Part shown: positions 28,088-35,420 of the stretch, piece after piece
How positions within the stretch are numbered: the first letter of the stretch is position 1
Layout: each line of letters opens with the position of its first letter
NCBI GenBank assembly: GCA_902784055.1
Contig: CACZTP010000008.1
Span: forward strand, 1-35,420
Reading direction: 5' to 3'
Source: an uncultured Pseudomonadota bacterium
Lineage (GTDB): Bacteria > Pseudomonadota > Alphaproteobacteria > RUG11792
Length of the DNA stretch: 35,420 nt
Program-made: the position numbers and the translations under genes
The notes under the pieces: generated by a model
Seen by the model: only the letters and a program-made list of their open reading frames with translations
The model's database searches: none
Told to the model about the DNA's origin: nothing

Positions 28088-28722
28088 GTTAACTTTAATT
28101 TCATTTGTATTCGGAGCGAGTTCAGGACCGTTGCCTCCAGAATTAGCACATCGTGCTCTTCTAACCTCTCGATTAGTTCAAACATTGTTTGTTTTTTTAG
28201 ATCAAAATTTAGCCCCGACATTAATGATTTATAGTTTAATTCAATATTTAAAATAATCCCATCAATTCCAAATGCCGTTTCACTAAATGATGTGATTTTC
28301 TTTCGTTCTGGTTCACAAAAAAGTAGACCCTCGTTAACCTGTTTATCAGCATACTCTTTTATTACAGCCAAAACTTCATCATCTACTGAAATTATATTTG
28401 AGTTATCAGACCATTGATTTAATTTTCTCCAGAGATCTTGCAGTACAAGCATCCGCCTGCCACGATACTTATATTCAGGACCACCAAGTGCAAGTATTTG
28501 CTGAATTTTTGATTGTTGAAATTTATTCCTGACAGCATCGAGAGTAGGCTCATTCTCAAGTTCTGATATTCTCATTAGTTGCTCTTCGTTAAAAAGGTTG
28601 GATCCTTCTGGACTTAAAGAAGTTTTGCAAACCTCTAATGCGAGGCTCCACTTTTTATTTTCTAAAATTTCGGGTTTAACAACCTCGCACTCGTGTAGAG
28701 GTTTTTGTGCAAATACACTCAT
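28006..28722 (-). CDS. Orphan ORF, probably the N-terminal part of the 809-residue protein
   Basis: This 238-residue frame overlaps the next ORF by 82 bases. Its last 35 or so residues (RIQMKLKLTCRFQI...) look like an out-of-frame tail. One inserted base near 28174 (after FEL) would join MFEL directly to NREVRRARCANSGGNGPELA and the 809-residue protein, giving one protein of about 1,050 residues. The frame is also open upstream of the ATG as DIRDGRSPWCELTRAFPIHID, back to the mnmA stop, so the 5' end is uncertain; no good ribosome site precedes the ATG. No recognised domain. I read the pair as one frameshifted gene, though two overlapping genes cannot be excluded. Confidence 0.5.
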   Translation of the reverse strand: MSVFAQKPLHECEVVKPEILENKKWSLALEVCKTSLSPEGSNLFNEEQLMRISELENEPTLDAVRNKFQQSKIQQILALGGPEYKYRGRRMLVLQDLWRKLNQWSDNSNIISVDDEVLAVIKEYADKQVNEGLLFCEPERKKITSFSETAFGIDGIILNIELNYKSLMSGLNFDLKKQTMFELIERLEEHDVLILEATVLNSLRIQMKLKLTCRFQITTEFVSDPFWKQSQRSIDLSI

Positions 28723-28798
28723 CTCTTCTTCATCAATATGAATAGGAAACGCGCGTGTTAATTCACACCAAGGAGATCTACCATCACGAATATCATCT

Positions 28799-29836
28799 TT
28801 AATTTGCGAAAAGAATAATTCCTCCTGCTAACACTTTGCCCTTATTATCATACACAGCACAAACCTGACCGGGACATATCGCTATAGAATTAGGTTCAAG
28901 TAATTTGATTTTTAAACAATTATTTAATTGTTCAATATTTGCATAAAACTTTTTATTTCCAGACCTAATTTTTACAAAAAGTTTTTCTCCACAAGGAATA
29001 TCGCCTAATATATTGATATCTTTTACAATAAATTCTGTTCTTAATAAATCGGCACGTTTTCCGAGCACCACGGTATTACGTTCAGCATCAATTTTTGTTA
29101 CATACAACGGATATTTGTATGAAATACCTAACCCCTTTCGTTGCCCTATAGTATACTTAACAAGTCCATTATGTTTTCCTATTACCTTTCCATTTAATAT
29201 AAAATCGCCGACAATATTTTTCGTGAGCGAATATTTATTAATAACCGAAACATAATCATTGTTTGGTACAAAACATATATCTTGACTGTCAGTTTTAGCA
29301 AAGTTGGGTAATCCGTACGATTTTGCAAGCTCACGAGTAACTGACTTATCTACAATATCCTGTAATGGAAAGCGAATGTACTTTAAACAATCGATTGACG
29401 TTAGAGATAAAAAATAACTTTGATCTTTTTTAGAGTTTGCGCTTTCGTAAAGCTTTGCGACGCCATTATCATGTAGAAGTTTCGCGTAATGTCCCGTTGC
29501 CATGTAATCAGCTCCTAGCCCCTTAGCAAATTGTAATAATTTATTCAATTTTATTTTTTTATTACATATAGCACATGGATTTGGAGTTAATCCTGATTTA
29601 TAGGAATTTACAAAATAATCTATAACTTCCTTTTTAAATTCTGCTCGTAAATCGCATATATAGTGAGGAATTCCGAGATAATCAGTAACTGTTTTTGCTC
29701 CTTCTATTAACGCGTCTGTATTTTCATCAAAGAGAAGCATTGTAACGCCAAAGACGTCATGACCTTCTTTTAATAGGCGAGTAGCGGTTACTGCAGAATC
29801 AACACCTCCAGATATTGCAACAGCGTATACAGACAC
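28799..29836 (-). CDS. mnmA: tRNA 2-thiouridylase MnmA
   Basis: MnmA inserts sulfur at U34 of tRNA-Lys, -Glu and -Gln using ATP. This 345-residue protein has the ATP-pyrophosphatase loop ISGGVDSAV (residues 8-16), the catalytic Cys in TPNPCAICNKKIK and the partner Cys in DSQDICFVP. GQRKGLGI marks the tRNA-binding part and the C-terminal barrel is present. The start is a GTG at 29836 preceded by GGAG, two bases after the uppS stop, so the genes are tightly coupled. Slightly shorter than the usual 360-370 residues. Confidence 0.94.
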   Translation of the reverse strand: MSVYAVAISGGVDSAVTATRLLKEGHDVFGVTMLLFDENTDALIEGAKTVTDYLGIPHYICDLRAEFKKEVIDYFVNSYKSGLTPNPCAICNKKIKLNKLLQFAKGLGADYMATGHYAKLLHDNGVAKLYESANSKKDQSYFLSLTSIDCLKYIRFPLQDIVDKSVTRELAKSYGLPNFAKTDSQDICFVPNNDYVSVINKYSLTKNIVGDFILNGKVIGKHNGLVKYTIGQRKGLGISYKYPLYVTKIDAERNTVVLGKRADLLRTEFIVKDINILGDIPCGEKLFVKIRSGNKKFYANIEQLNNCLKIKLLEPNSIAICPGQVCAVYDNKGKVLAGGIILFAN

Positions 29837-29838
29837 GA

Positions 29839-30510
29839 CTACTCCGATAACCCGAAAGTTCTGTGACGTTTTTCATAATCTACAACTGCAATATTAAAGT
29901 CGTCAATACAAAAATCAGGCCACAGTGTATAAGTTGAATAAAACTCACTATAAGATACTTGCCATAAAAGGAAATTGCTCAAACGTTTTTTACCGCTCGT
30001 TCTTATTACTAAATCAGGATCGGGAATTCCTGCTGTATCTAAAGCGTTTGATAAATTTTCTTCATTTATTTCAATATTTTTGTTATTAAGTTTTTTAACT
30101 GCTCGGATTATTTCGTCCCGTCCCCCGTAACTTATTGCTAACTGAATTACGGTTCCAGTATTGTTGACTGTTATTTCTTCATACTTATTTATAACATTTT
30201 GTAAAGCTTGAGGAAGTGATGATTTATTTCCTATTACCTTTAATTTTATATTTGCATTAAGCACGTCTTTAATAAGCGGGTCTGTTTCAAGAAATCTTAA
30301 TGCAAGACTCATAAATCCATCAATCCAAACTTTAGGGCGCTTCCAGTTTTCCGTTGAAAATGCGTAAAATGTTGCATAGGGAATTTTTATTTTACATATT
30401 AATTTCGCAAGGCTTTTCATCCCAGCTAAATGCCCATCAAGATCACTTACATTGTTCTTTTTTGCCCATGTGCTATTACCGTCCATAATAAAGGCGACGT
30501 GCCTTATCAT
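29839..30510 (-). CDS. uppS: Undecaprenyl diphosphate synthase (isoprenyl transferase)
   Basis: The enzyme adds isopentenyl units to farnesyl diphosphate to make the C55 carrier for peptidoglycan and other envelope polymers. Diagnostic motifs are IMDGNSTWAKK (catalytic Asp10), YAFSTENWKRP and the C-terminal RTSGKKRLSNFLLWQ with FYSTYTLWPDF. RTSGE is usual; Lys replaces the Glu here. At 223 residues it is near normal size. Its ATG overlaps the BON gene stop by four bases (ATGA) and mnmA follows at once. Confidence 0.93.
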   Translation of the reverse strand: MIRHVAFIMDGNSTWAKKNNVSDLDGHLAGMKSLAKLICKIKIPYATFYAFSTENWKRPKVWIDGFMSLALRFLETDPLIKDVLNANIKLKVIGNKSSLPQALQNVINKYEEITVNNTGTVIQLAISYGGRDEIIRAVKKLNNKNIEINEENLSNALDTAGIPDPDLVIRTSGKKRLSNFLLWQVSYSEFYSTYTLWPDFCIDDFNIAVVDYEKRHRTFGLSE

Positions 30511-31106
30511 TTTTCATCTCCAACAAGAGTTATATATGAAACAACTTTTTTAACTCCTTTTGTATTTCGTACTGTGCATATAATTTTTTCAAGTTCTTTT
30601 TTATTTCGAGCTGTTCCACTTAGATACACGACATGGTTCATTGTTTTTATTTTAACATTTAATGATCTGATATCTTTAGCCGCCAGTAGTTTGGTTCGGC
30701 ATGTTGATGTTATATATCCATCAGCGATATTTGTGCTTAACTTAGACTTTCCAACTACTATATTGTTATCAACTGAAACAACACCAGGAACTGTGCGAGC
30801 TATACTCTCTGCGCTTGTAACTATATCATCATTAGGAACATTTCCGGTAAGTAATACACATCCATTATCAGTTACAACTGATATATCCAATGCGGAGTTG
30901 CCTAGAGTGTCGATTAATTTATTTCTAATTTGGGAATCAATCTTAGTATCATTTAATGATTGCGTAGTGTGTTTATCACGACCTGCCACATATCCCCCAA
31001 CAGCTGCCCCAGTACCTAATAACGCAACGGTAGCACATCCGCTTAAAGATAGTGATATAGTAAAAATCATAAATATTTTGACAGCTTGTGTTTTTTTGTT
31101 ATTCAT
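30507..31106 (-). CDS. BON-domain outer-membrane lipoprotein
   Basis: A 199-residue lipoprotein. The lipobox LSLSGC (Cys23) follows a hydrophobic signal, then the short Gly/Ala-rich GTGAAVGGYVAGRDK. Two BON domains follow: one around residues 58-120 (IDSQIRNKLID, GCVLLTGNVP, VPGVVSVDNNIVV) and one around 128-195 (VVYLSGTARNKKELEK, TKGVKKVVSYI). The architecture matches the YraP/DolP group, which supports outer-membrane integrity. The gene sits in a run with yraN and uppS. Confidence 0.88.
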   Translation of the reverse strand: MNNKKTQAVKIFMIFTISLSLSGCATVALLGTGAAVGGYVAGRDKHTTQSLNDTKIDSQIRNKLIDTLGNSALDISVVTDNGCVLLTGNVPNDDIVTSAESIARTVPGVVSVDNNIVVGKSKLSTNIADGYITSTCRTKLLAAKDIRSLNVKIKTMNHVVYLSGTARNKKELEKIICTVRNTKGVKKVVSYITLVGDEK

Positions 31107-31250
31107 TGCTCTAAAACGCGTTCTTATATACTTACATCGTTGTTCGACATGAATATATCACGTTTGTTTTACATCCTTCAACAATTCTAATAAAACGTTA
31201 CATTCAATCACAAATCATGTTATAACCTTTAATTCAAACAAAATAATATT

Positions 31251-31518
31251 TTACTTATTTTGTTTAAGTGATTTAACTTTATCTAATTTTAAATCAGTAA
31301 TTTTTGCTACTCTTTCGGCAGGCATTCCTTCAGCAAGCAAACGCTTAGCAATTATAACGATTCGAATATGTGTCGAAACGTCCGCTGCTGACATTATGCG
31401 CTGCTGACATTATACAAGCCCCTATTAAAAATGAAGTACATCCACTTAATGAGAAAACAGCTGTTATAATAATTAATAATTTCGGTAATAATGTGTTCAG
31501 TAATTTGGTGTTACTCAT
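31251..31518 (-). pseudogene. Small lipoprotein gene frameshifted by a 16-bp duplication
   Basis: The ATG at 31518 overlaps the end of yraN. The product starts MSNTKLLNTLLPKLLIIITA with a lipobox FSLSGC. The open frame stops early (near 31345) after a near-exact 16-bp tandem repeat. Removing one repeat unit restores a frame ending at a TAA at 31251-31253 and reading SAADVSTHIRIVII, then AKRLLAEGMPAERVAKITDL. That second part looks like a helix-turn-helix-like tail of the kind that ends Rpn/PD-(D/E)XK proteins, a resemblance only. I therefore call the gene disrupted. The short 57-residue lipoprotein might still be made. Confidence 0.6.
31383..31413. repeat. 16-bp tandem duplication
   Basis: CGCTGCTGACATTAT occurs at 31383-31397 and again at 31399-31413, period 16 bases. 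It shifts the frame of the small lipoprotein gene. Confidence 0.95.
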
Positions 31519-31876
31519 AGCATGAAAATGCATTTTTAATATGTTCGTAATGTCCCGTATAGTCTATACATATAACATCAATTCTATAGTTAGCAACATA
31601 TTTCATATTAGAGGCATAATCTGAAGATATGACAAATAACAGGGCGTTATATATCCTCTGCATTTGATGAGAGCTTATACATTCTCTTGCGTCAGACAAC
31701 GTTCGTCTCTGCTTCACTTCGATAGCAATAATGTCATCTCCATTTTTTGCTAATATGTCTATTTCTCCGTATGGAGTACGCAAACGCCTGGCTAATATTT
31801 CATACCCGAGATTTTCAAGATTGCGTACAGCTACACTCTCAGCAATTACTCCTTTTTCATAGGAAGTTTTCATCAA
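31511..31876 (-). CDS. yraN: YraN/UPF0102 family nuclease-like protein
   Basis: A 121-residue cytoplasmic protein of the UPF0102 family, which has a restriction-endonuclease-like fold (related to Holliday-junction resolvases). The core reads GYEILARRLRTPYGEIDILAKNGD followed by IIAIEVKQRRT, giving the E...D...E-x-K set. The biological role is not established. It is 32 bases after tRNA-Asp and overlaps the small lipoprotein start. Confidence 0.9.
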   Translation of the reverse strand: MMKTSYEKGVIAESVAVRNLENLGYEILARRLRTPYGEIDILAKNGDDIIAIEVKQRRTLSDARECISSHQMQRIYNALLFVISSDYASNMKYVANYRIDVICIDYTGHYEHIKNAFSCYE

Positions 31877-31908
31877 TCTAGTAGAAGAGCAAGAGAACGA
31901 GAAACAAG

Positions 31909-31985
31909 TGGCGGGAGAGACGGGACTTGAACCCGCGACCTTCGACGTGACAGGCCGACGCTCTAACCAACTGAGCTACTCCCCC
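31909..31985 (-). tRNA. tRNA-Asp (GUC)
   Basis: A 77-base tRNA with encoded CCA. Acceptor stem GGGGGAG/CTCTCCC (one G-U), D arm AGCTCAGTTGGTTAGAGC, anticodon loop CTGTCAC with anticodon GTC. Confidence 0.95.
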
Positions 31986-32001
31986 AGCAACCCACACCGG
32001 A

Positions 32002-32031
32002 ATGTTAACACAATTATTAAACGACACACAA
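32002..32031 (-). promoter_or_regulatory. Putative promoter of tRNA-Asp
   Basis: Minus-strand TTGTGT (32026-32031), 18 bases, TAACAT (32002-32007), 16 bases before the mature tRNA. It may also drive yraN and the genes after it. Confidence 0.5.
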
Positions 32032-32169
32032 GAGACATATTGAGCAATTTTATATTTTTCTGTTAAAGACATCTAAGCTACAAAAACAGAAAAACATGCA
32101 TGTGTATACGTTTGTCGTTTTTATTTTTTATCAATTATTGTTAGCGTCATTTTATATAGAACTTTAATA

Positions 32170-32187
32170 TACTCTGACAACAGAGTA
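32170..32187. other. Perfect short hairpin
   Basis: TACTCTG, loop ACAA, CAGAGTA, just upstream of the remnant ORF at 32210. Purpose unknown. Confidence 0.4.
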
Positions 32188-32209
32188 TGGTTATTATTTA
32201 AAGTGTTAA

Positions 32210-32504
32210 AAAATAGAAAAGGTCAGAACTAAAAAAATATCACCTTTAAAAAAGGATAAAAAATTATACGGCGAATACTCTAGATTAGAGGATACAAATA
32301 AGCGCAAACCTGACGTATCGTTGAACTTTGTTGTATCGAATTTTGGCAATAACAGTTGGCGGAAAACACCAAAATTTTAGCAATAATATTTCCGAACAGG
32401 AAACTTTGTTTAATGAAGATAAAAAAGTCATTAGAGTCATAAAGGAAAAGATGAGAACAAAAACAACAGCAAAAAACAAAGGGGGAGGAGAAATGTTTTC
32501 TTAA
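32210..32504 (+). pseudogene. Remnant ORF, unknown
   Basis: No intact gene fills the 500 bases between tRNA-Asp and the exported coiled-coil gene. The plus strand holds two fragments that read like protein. The first, KIEKVRTKKISPLKKDKK through NSWRKTPKF, begins just after a stop codon and ends with a TAG at 32378. The second, SNNISEQETLFNEDKKVIRV to EMFS, starts one base over and ends at 32502-32504. A single frameshift near 32378 joins them. No family recognised; this may be chance. Confidence 0.3.
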
Positions 32505-32573
32505 GACTTTTACCCTAAGCATCTCAGTACACAGTTTTTACATATAATTCATTATTTTTATAAAATCTGTTTT

Positions 32574-33242
32574 TCATCTAAGAATTTTTTGTACATCAAT
32601 AATTGAAATGGCATCAGTATTCCCAGCATTACCGGTTGAAACATTGGAACATCCTATATCACTATCGGGAATGTTTTTTGCTTCTAAAACGCCGTCACTG
32701 TTATTTTTGTTTTCATCAATAAACTCTAAAACATTCTCTTCGGTAATGGGTGATGTAAGCTCTTGGATTGGATTCTGTTTTTCTGTAAATCTAAGTTTTT
32801 TACGCCAGTCGAGAGATACTATTGCGTGTCCTTTTGTAGTCTTGGAAGATACTGGTAAAACGTTTTTATCAATTATGTCGTTGTTGTAAGTGCTGTCATC
32901 ATCAATAAGTGAATTGTACTTATTAACAATATCTTTCATGTCTTTATTAATTTTATCAATCTTGTTCTTTAAACCTTTTTTACTAATATTCTTATTACAA
33001 ACTATATTGGCAAGAGCCTCTTTTGTAGTTTGAATTCTTAATATAAGATCGTCTATATAGGAGTTATTACAATCATTGTTCGCCCTGAGAAGTTCTTCGA
33101 TTGACTTAAGCGAATTTCTTTTTCGAGCAAGGACTGATTTGTTTTTATCAATGTCCTTTACATTAACAGTATTTTCTGCAACTAAATAAAAACTAAATCC
33201 TATAGAAAAGAAACAAGCTGACAAAGCAAAAAATTTAATCAT
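32574..33242 (-). CDS. Exported coiled-coil protein, unknown
   Basis: I do not recognise this 222-residue protein. A signal peptide (residues 1-22, FFALSACFFSIGFSFYLVAE) is followed by Lys/Asn-rich helices with heptad character (KKGLKNKIDKINKDMKDI, about 89-106). An acidic, Ser/Asn-rich C-terminal third follows. A segment around 140-160 (GHAIVSLDWRKKLRF) might pack as a small fold. It stands alone between the remnant ORF and trpS. The composition fits a secreted or periplasmic factor. Confidence 0.65.
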   Translation of the reverse strand: MIKFFALSACFFSIGFSFYLVAENTVNVKDIDKNKSVLARKRNSLKSIEELLRANNDCNNSYIDDLILRIQTTKEALANIVCNKNISKKGLKNKIDKINKDMKDIVNKYNSLIDDDSTYNNDIIDKNVLPVSSKTTKGHAIVSLDWRKKLRFTEKQNPIQELTSPITEENVLEFIDENKNNSDGVLEAKNIPDSDIGCSNVSTGNAGNTDAISIIDVQKILR

Positions 33243-33293
33243 AACAACACATTAACTTTCCATATATCGGCAGTTTAACATACCGCCAATTGA

Positions 33294-34322
33294 TTATGGA
33301 TAAGTAAGTCCGAGAGCATCCTTCACTTGGCGAAGAGTTTCTGATGCAACTTTACGCGCGCTTTCTGTTCCATCAAGTAAAACTTCATATACATATTTTT
33401 CACTTATGCGAGACCGTTTTTCCCGTATAGGTTCCAATATATTGGATAAGCATTTATGTAACATGCTTTTAAGAGCTATATCGCCAACCCCACCTTTTTC
33501 ATATTGAGTCTTAAGCTCTTCTATTTCTTCTTCATCATTCCAAAACGCATCAAGGTATGTAAAAACAACGTTGCCTTTAACGCATCCAGGATCCGAAACT
33601 TTAATATGTTTAGGATCGGTATACATGCTAAAGATTTTTTCCTTCAGAGAGCTTGGTTCTTCGCATAACATTATTGCATTACCTAAAGATTTGCTAGCTT
33701 TAGCTTTTCCATCTATTCCTACAAGTCGCGTTACATTGCTTAGGATTCCTCTGCACTCTTTAAGAACATCGGTTTTATAAATGTTGTTAAATCGACGGAC
33801 TATTTCATTGGAAACCTCCAATAGAGGAAGTTGATCTTCTCCAACAGGAACTGCTGTTGCCTTAAATGCGGTTATGTCCGCCATTTGACTTACAGGGTGA
33901 TTTAGAAATCCGGATGTAATATTATCAGCAAAGCTTTTTGTTTGAAGTTCAACTTTAACAGTAGGATTACGTTCAAGTCTTGCAACCGATATCAAATTCA
34001 TTGCATATACCGTTAATTCTGTTAATTCCGGTATCATTGATTGAATAAATATAGTTGTCTTATTTGGGTCTATACCAACAGACAGATAATCTTTACAGAC
34101 TTCTACTACGTTTTGTTTAACCTGTTCCGGATGATCAAAATTTGCGGACAAAGCTTGAACATCTGCTATTAGTAGAAAGCATTTACACTTATCCTGCAAA
34201 AAAACCCTGTTTTGCAGAGAACCAACGTAATGACCTAAATGAAGACATCCCGAAGGTCTATCACCTGTTAAAACTATATCAGCGTTTGTTACGCTATTTA
34301 TTCCCGTATTTTTAACATCCAT
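33294..34322 (-). CDS. trpS: Tryptophanyl-tRNA synthetase
   Basis: Class Ic synthetase charging tRNA-Trp, 342 residues, a normal bacterial length. The signature DRPSGCLHLGHYVGSL holds the HIGH motif and KAKASKSLGNAI the KMSKS motif. Other typical segments are IADVQAL, NPVSQMADI-like HPVSQMADITAF and AVPVGEDQLPLLEV. The ATG shares a base with the stop codon of the TIGR02300 gene, so the two are translated in tandem. Confidence 0.97.
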   Translation of the reverse strand: MDVKNTGINSVTNADIVLTGDRPSGCLHLGHYVGSLQNRVFLQDKCKCFLLIADVQALSANFDHPEQVKQNVVEVCKDYLSVGIDPNKTTIFIQSMIPELTELTVYAMNLISVARLERNPTVKVELQTKSFADNITSGFLNHPVSQMADITAFKATAVPVGEDQLPLLEVSNEIVRRFNNIYKTDVLKECRGILSNVTRLVGIDGKAKASKSLGNAIMLCEEPSSLKEKIFSMYTDPKHIKVSDPGCVKGNVVFTYLDAFWNDEEEIEELKTQYEKGGVGDIALKSMLHKCLSNILEPIREKRSRISEKYVYEVLLDGTESARKVASETLRQVKDALGLTYP

Positions 34323-34582
34323 TAGTCGTCTTCCATTACAAAATTTCCATTCATTACAGAAGTAGTATCATCCTCAGAATTGTAACATTCAACTGTATCA
34401 AAGTCTTTATTTTCAGGAAATGCAGATTTTTTAGATTTCTTTTTTGCCTCAGCGCTCTTTTTTACTGTGACAGATTTGAACTTAAAACCACATTTTACAC
34501 ATACAATATCGCTTTTATGCATGTCGTAAAAAACACTACCACATTCAGCACAGACTACTTTTTTCCCCCACTCGGGTTTCAT
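34322..34582 (-). CDS. TIGR02300-type zinc-ribbon protein
   Basis: An 86-residue cytoplasmic protein. The N-terminus MKPEWGKKVVCAECGSVFYD with a second Cys pair (VCVKCGFKF) forms a small zinc ribbon. This is the start of the alphaproteobacterial TIGR02300 family, normally with FYDL and an acidic low-complexity tail. Here the tail is Lys-rich then acidic (about residues 45-86). Function unknown. It precedes trpS with a one-base overlap. Confidence 0.8.
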   Translation of the reverse strand: MKPEWGKKVVCAECGSVFYDMHKSDIVCVKCGFKFKSVTVKKSAEAKKKSKKSAFPENKDFDTVECYNSEDDTTSVMNGNFVMEDD

Positions 34583-34745
34583 AAAAATTTTCTAAGTTTA
34601 GTAAAACCATACTTAAAGTACTATAATTCTTGTTTATCTACAATAGGATTTCACAAGTTTTTATTTGCTAATGTTCTGCTCACATAAAAACTAAATTCAT
34701 AAAATCTTGTAGCTAGATACCGCACCTCAAATTGTAGTCAGGTGA

Positions 34746-34768
34746 GTTATGCAATTTGATTGCACAAC
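34746..34768. other. Imperfect hairpin between divergent genes
   Basis: GTTATGCAAT, loop TTG, ATTGCACAAC: a 10-bp stem with one mismatch. The surrounding 34583-34897 is otherwise without a clear gene. Confidence 0.4.
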
Positions 34769-34897
34769 TCCATATGTTTTATATACTATTTTTGTTGAAG
34801 AGAATAAACTAAATCTAACTTAAATTCTTCCCCATTTTTCATTTTAATAGTTACTACCTTGTTGTTTAAATTAGGTTCCAATTCATATATTGTTGCT

Positions 34898-35420
34898 ATG
34901 GAAGACAGTAAAAGTATAAAAACAGATGTTGGTTTAAATAACGGAATAGGTAGAATAGTAAGCGATACTATAAATGATAATATTAAAGCTAAAGCCGAAT
35001 TGCTAGAAGAACAAAAAATACTAAACAGTAATGGTCAATATTGGGCTAAACAAGCTATAGAAAATAAGAGTAAACATTCTTCTTCTATTTATAATTTAAA
35101 GAAACTATTTGTTTTAGCTAATAACTATTTATAATTCTTTATATACAATATATAACTCAGATGAGTACGGCAAAGGTACTAGAAGTTTAGATAAAGATAA
35201 ATTATATTCATTGTGTATACAAACATTCGAAAAAGAAGTTTTTATGGGAATTAATTCCTATAAAATCCTTAAAAATTTCATTGTTAACAAATATAAATCA
35301 GAAAAGATTAGCTTTAGAAAAGTTAATTACTTCGCAGATGAGAACATAAATATTGTAACAGGGTTTTTAAAACATGATTGGGATTGTTATTTAACTCAAT
35401 TCGGCGTAATTAACGATATT
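34898..35420 (+). pseudogene. Orphan gene of a dispersed family, frameshifted and cut by the window end
   Basis: From the ATG at 34898 the frame reads MEDSKSIKTDVGLNNGIGRI, then TINDNIKAKAELLEEQ and QYWAKQAIENKSKHSSSIYN to a TAA after ANNYL at about 35132. A second frame open from 35118 carries on as NSLYTIYNSDEYGKG, then FRKVNYFADENINIV and FLKHDWDCYLTQF to the edge. A one-base indel near 35128 would join them. The frame is also open upstream of the ATG, so the start is uncertain. Parts of the sequence recur on the minus strand at 10473-10702. No domain recognised, and no transposase or reverse transcriptase motif is seen. Confidence 0.6.

Noticed and set aside
31878-32072. Minus-strand ORF across tRNA-Asp
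   Set aside because: It covers the tRNA and its promoter and has no protein-like signal of its own.
32280-32522. Overlapping Phe/Cys-rich minus-strand ORFs
   Set aside because: They are antisense shadows of the Lys-rich remnant on the plus strand.
34786-34900. Minus-strand fragment VVTIKMKNGEEFKLDLVYS ending in TAG
   Set aside because: It reads like a protein tail but has no start or homologue I know; too short to call.
1-35420. CRISPR array, rRNA genes, riboswitch or integrase
   Set aside because: No regularly spaced repeats, rRNA-like blocks, recognisable riboswitch cores or recombinase motifs were found.

Overview
The window is AT-rich (about one third G+C by eye) and carries a set of genes typical of an alphaproteobacterium. 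These include an alphaproteobacterial UvrA variant, a TIGR02300-type zinc protein, a DUF1058-like SH3 protein, a TrxR-like ferredoxin-NADP reductase and a BI-1/YccA protein. Several predicted exported proteins of unknown function, many decaying genes and reduced housekeeping enzymes suggest a host-associated, probably intracellular lineage (Holosporales or Rickettsiales-like). That placement is an inference; no rRNA or other decisive marker is present.

Positions 1-8,900 are accessory DNA. A phage packaging remnant on the minus strand has an intact terminase large subunit with an altered nuclease residue, followed by a portal gene broken by two frameshifts. Divergent from it lies a two-gene cassette: a CD-NTase-like nucleotidyltransferase and a DUF6602-like protein with a nuclease-like D...ExK pattern. 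Both genes of the cassette are broken, the first by an exact 38-bp tandem duplication and the second by two small frameshifts. Next is a large exported protein with an HEMCH zinc-protease motif. The block ends at tRNA-Ser, whose 3' end is repeated twice more just outside the gene, as expected of old integration scars.

Positions 9,000-25,200 are mostly chromosomal backbone: an MFS transporter, ferredoxin reductase-uvrA, valS, initiator tRNA, BI-1, an SDF symporter, recA, an unknown coiled-coil membrane protein, yebC, an XRE regulator, an SH3 protein and a secreted orphan. UvrA lacks its insertion domain, ValRS lacks its C-terminal arm, and the initiator tRNA has a variant of the usual three G-C pairs.

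Positions 25,600-32,000 hold a very large orphan protein, apparently split by a frameshift, downstream of a run reading tRNA-Asp, yraN, a small lipoprotein, a BON lipoprotein, uppS and mnmA. The small lipoprotein gene is itself frameshifted by a 16-bp tandem duplication. The right end has an exported coiled-coil protein, trpS and the TIGR02300 gene. It closes with the start of an unknown gene that has a second, deleted copy 24 kb away on the opposite strand, so it belongs to a dispersed family.

The main leads are the nucleotidyltransferase/DUF6602 pair beside a phage remnant, the repeated use of short tandem duplications to break (or possibly switch) genes, the dispersed orphan family, and the repeat-bearing orphan megaprotein.
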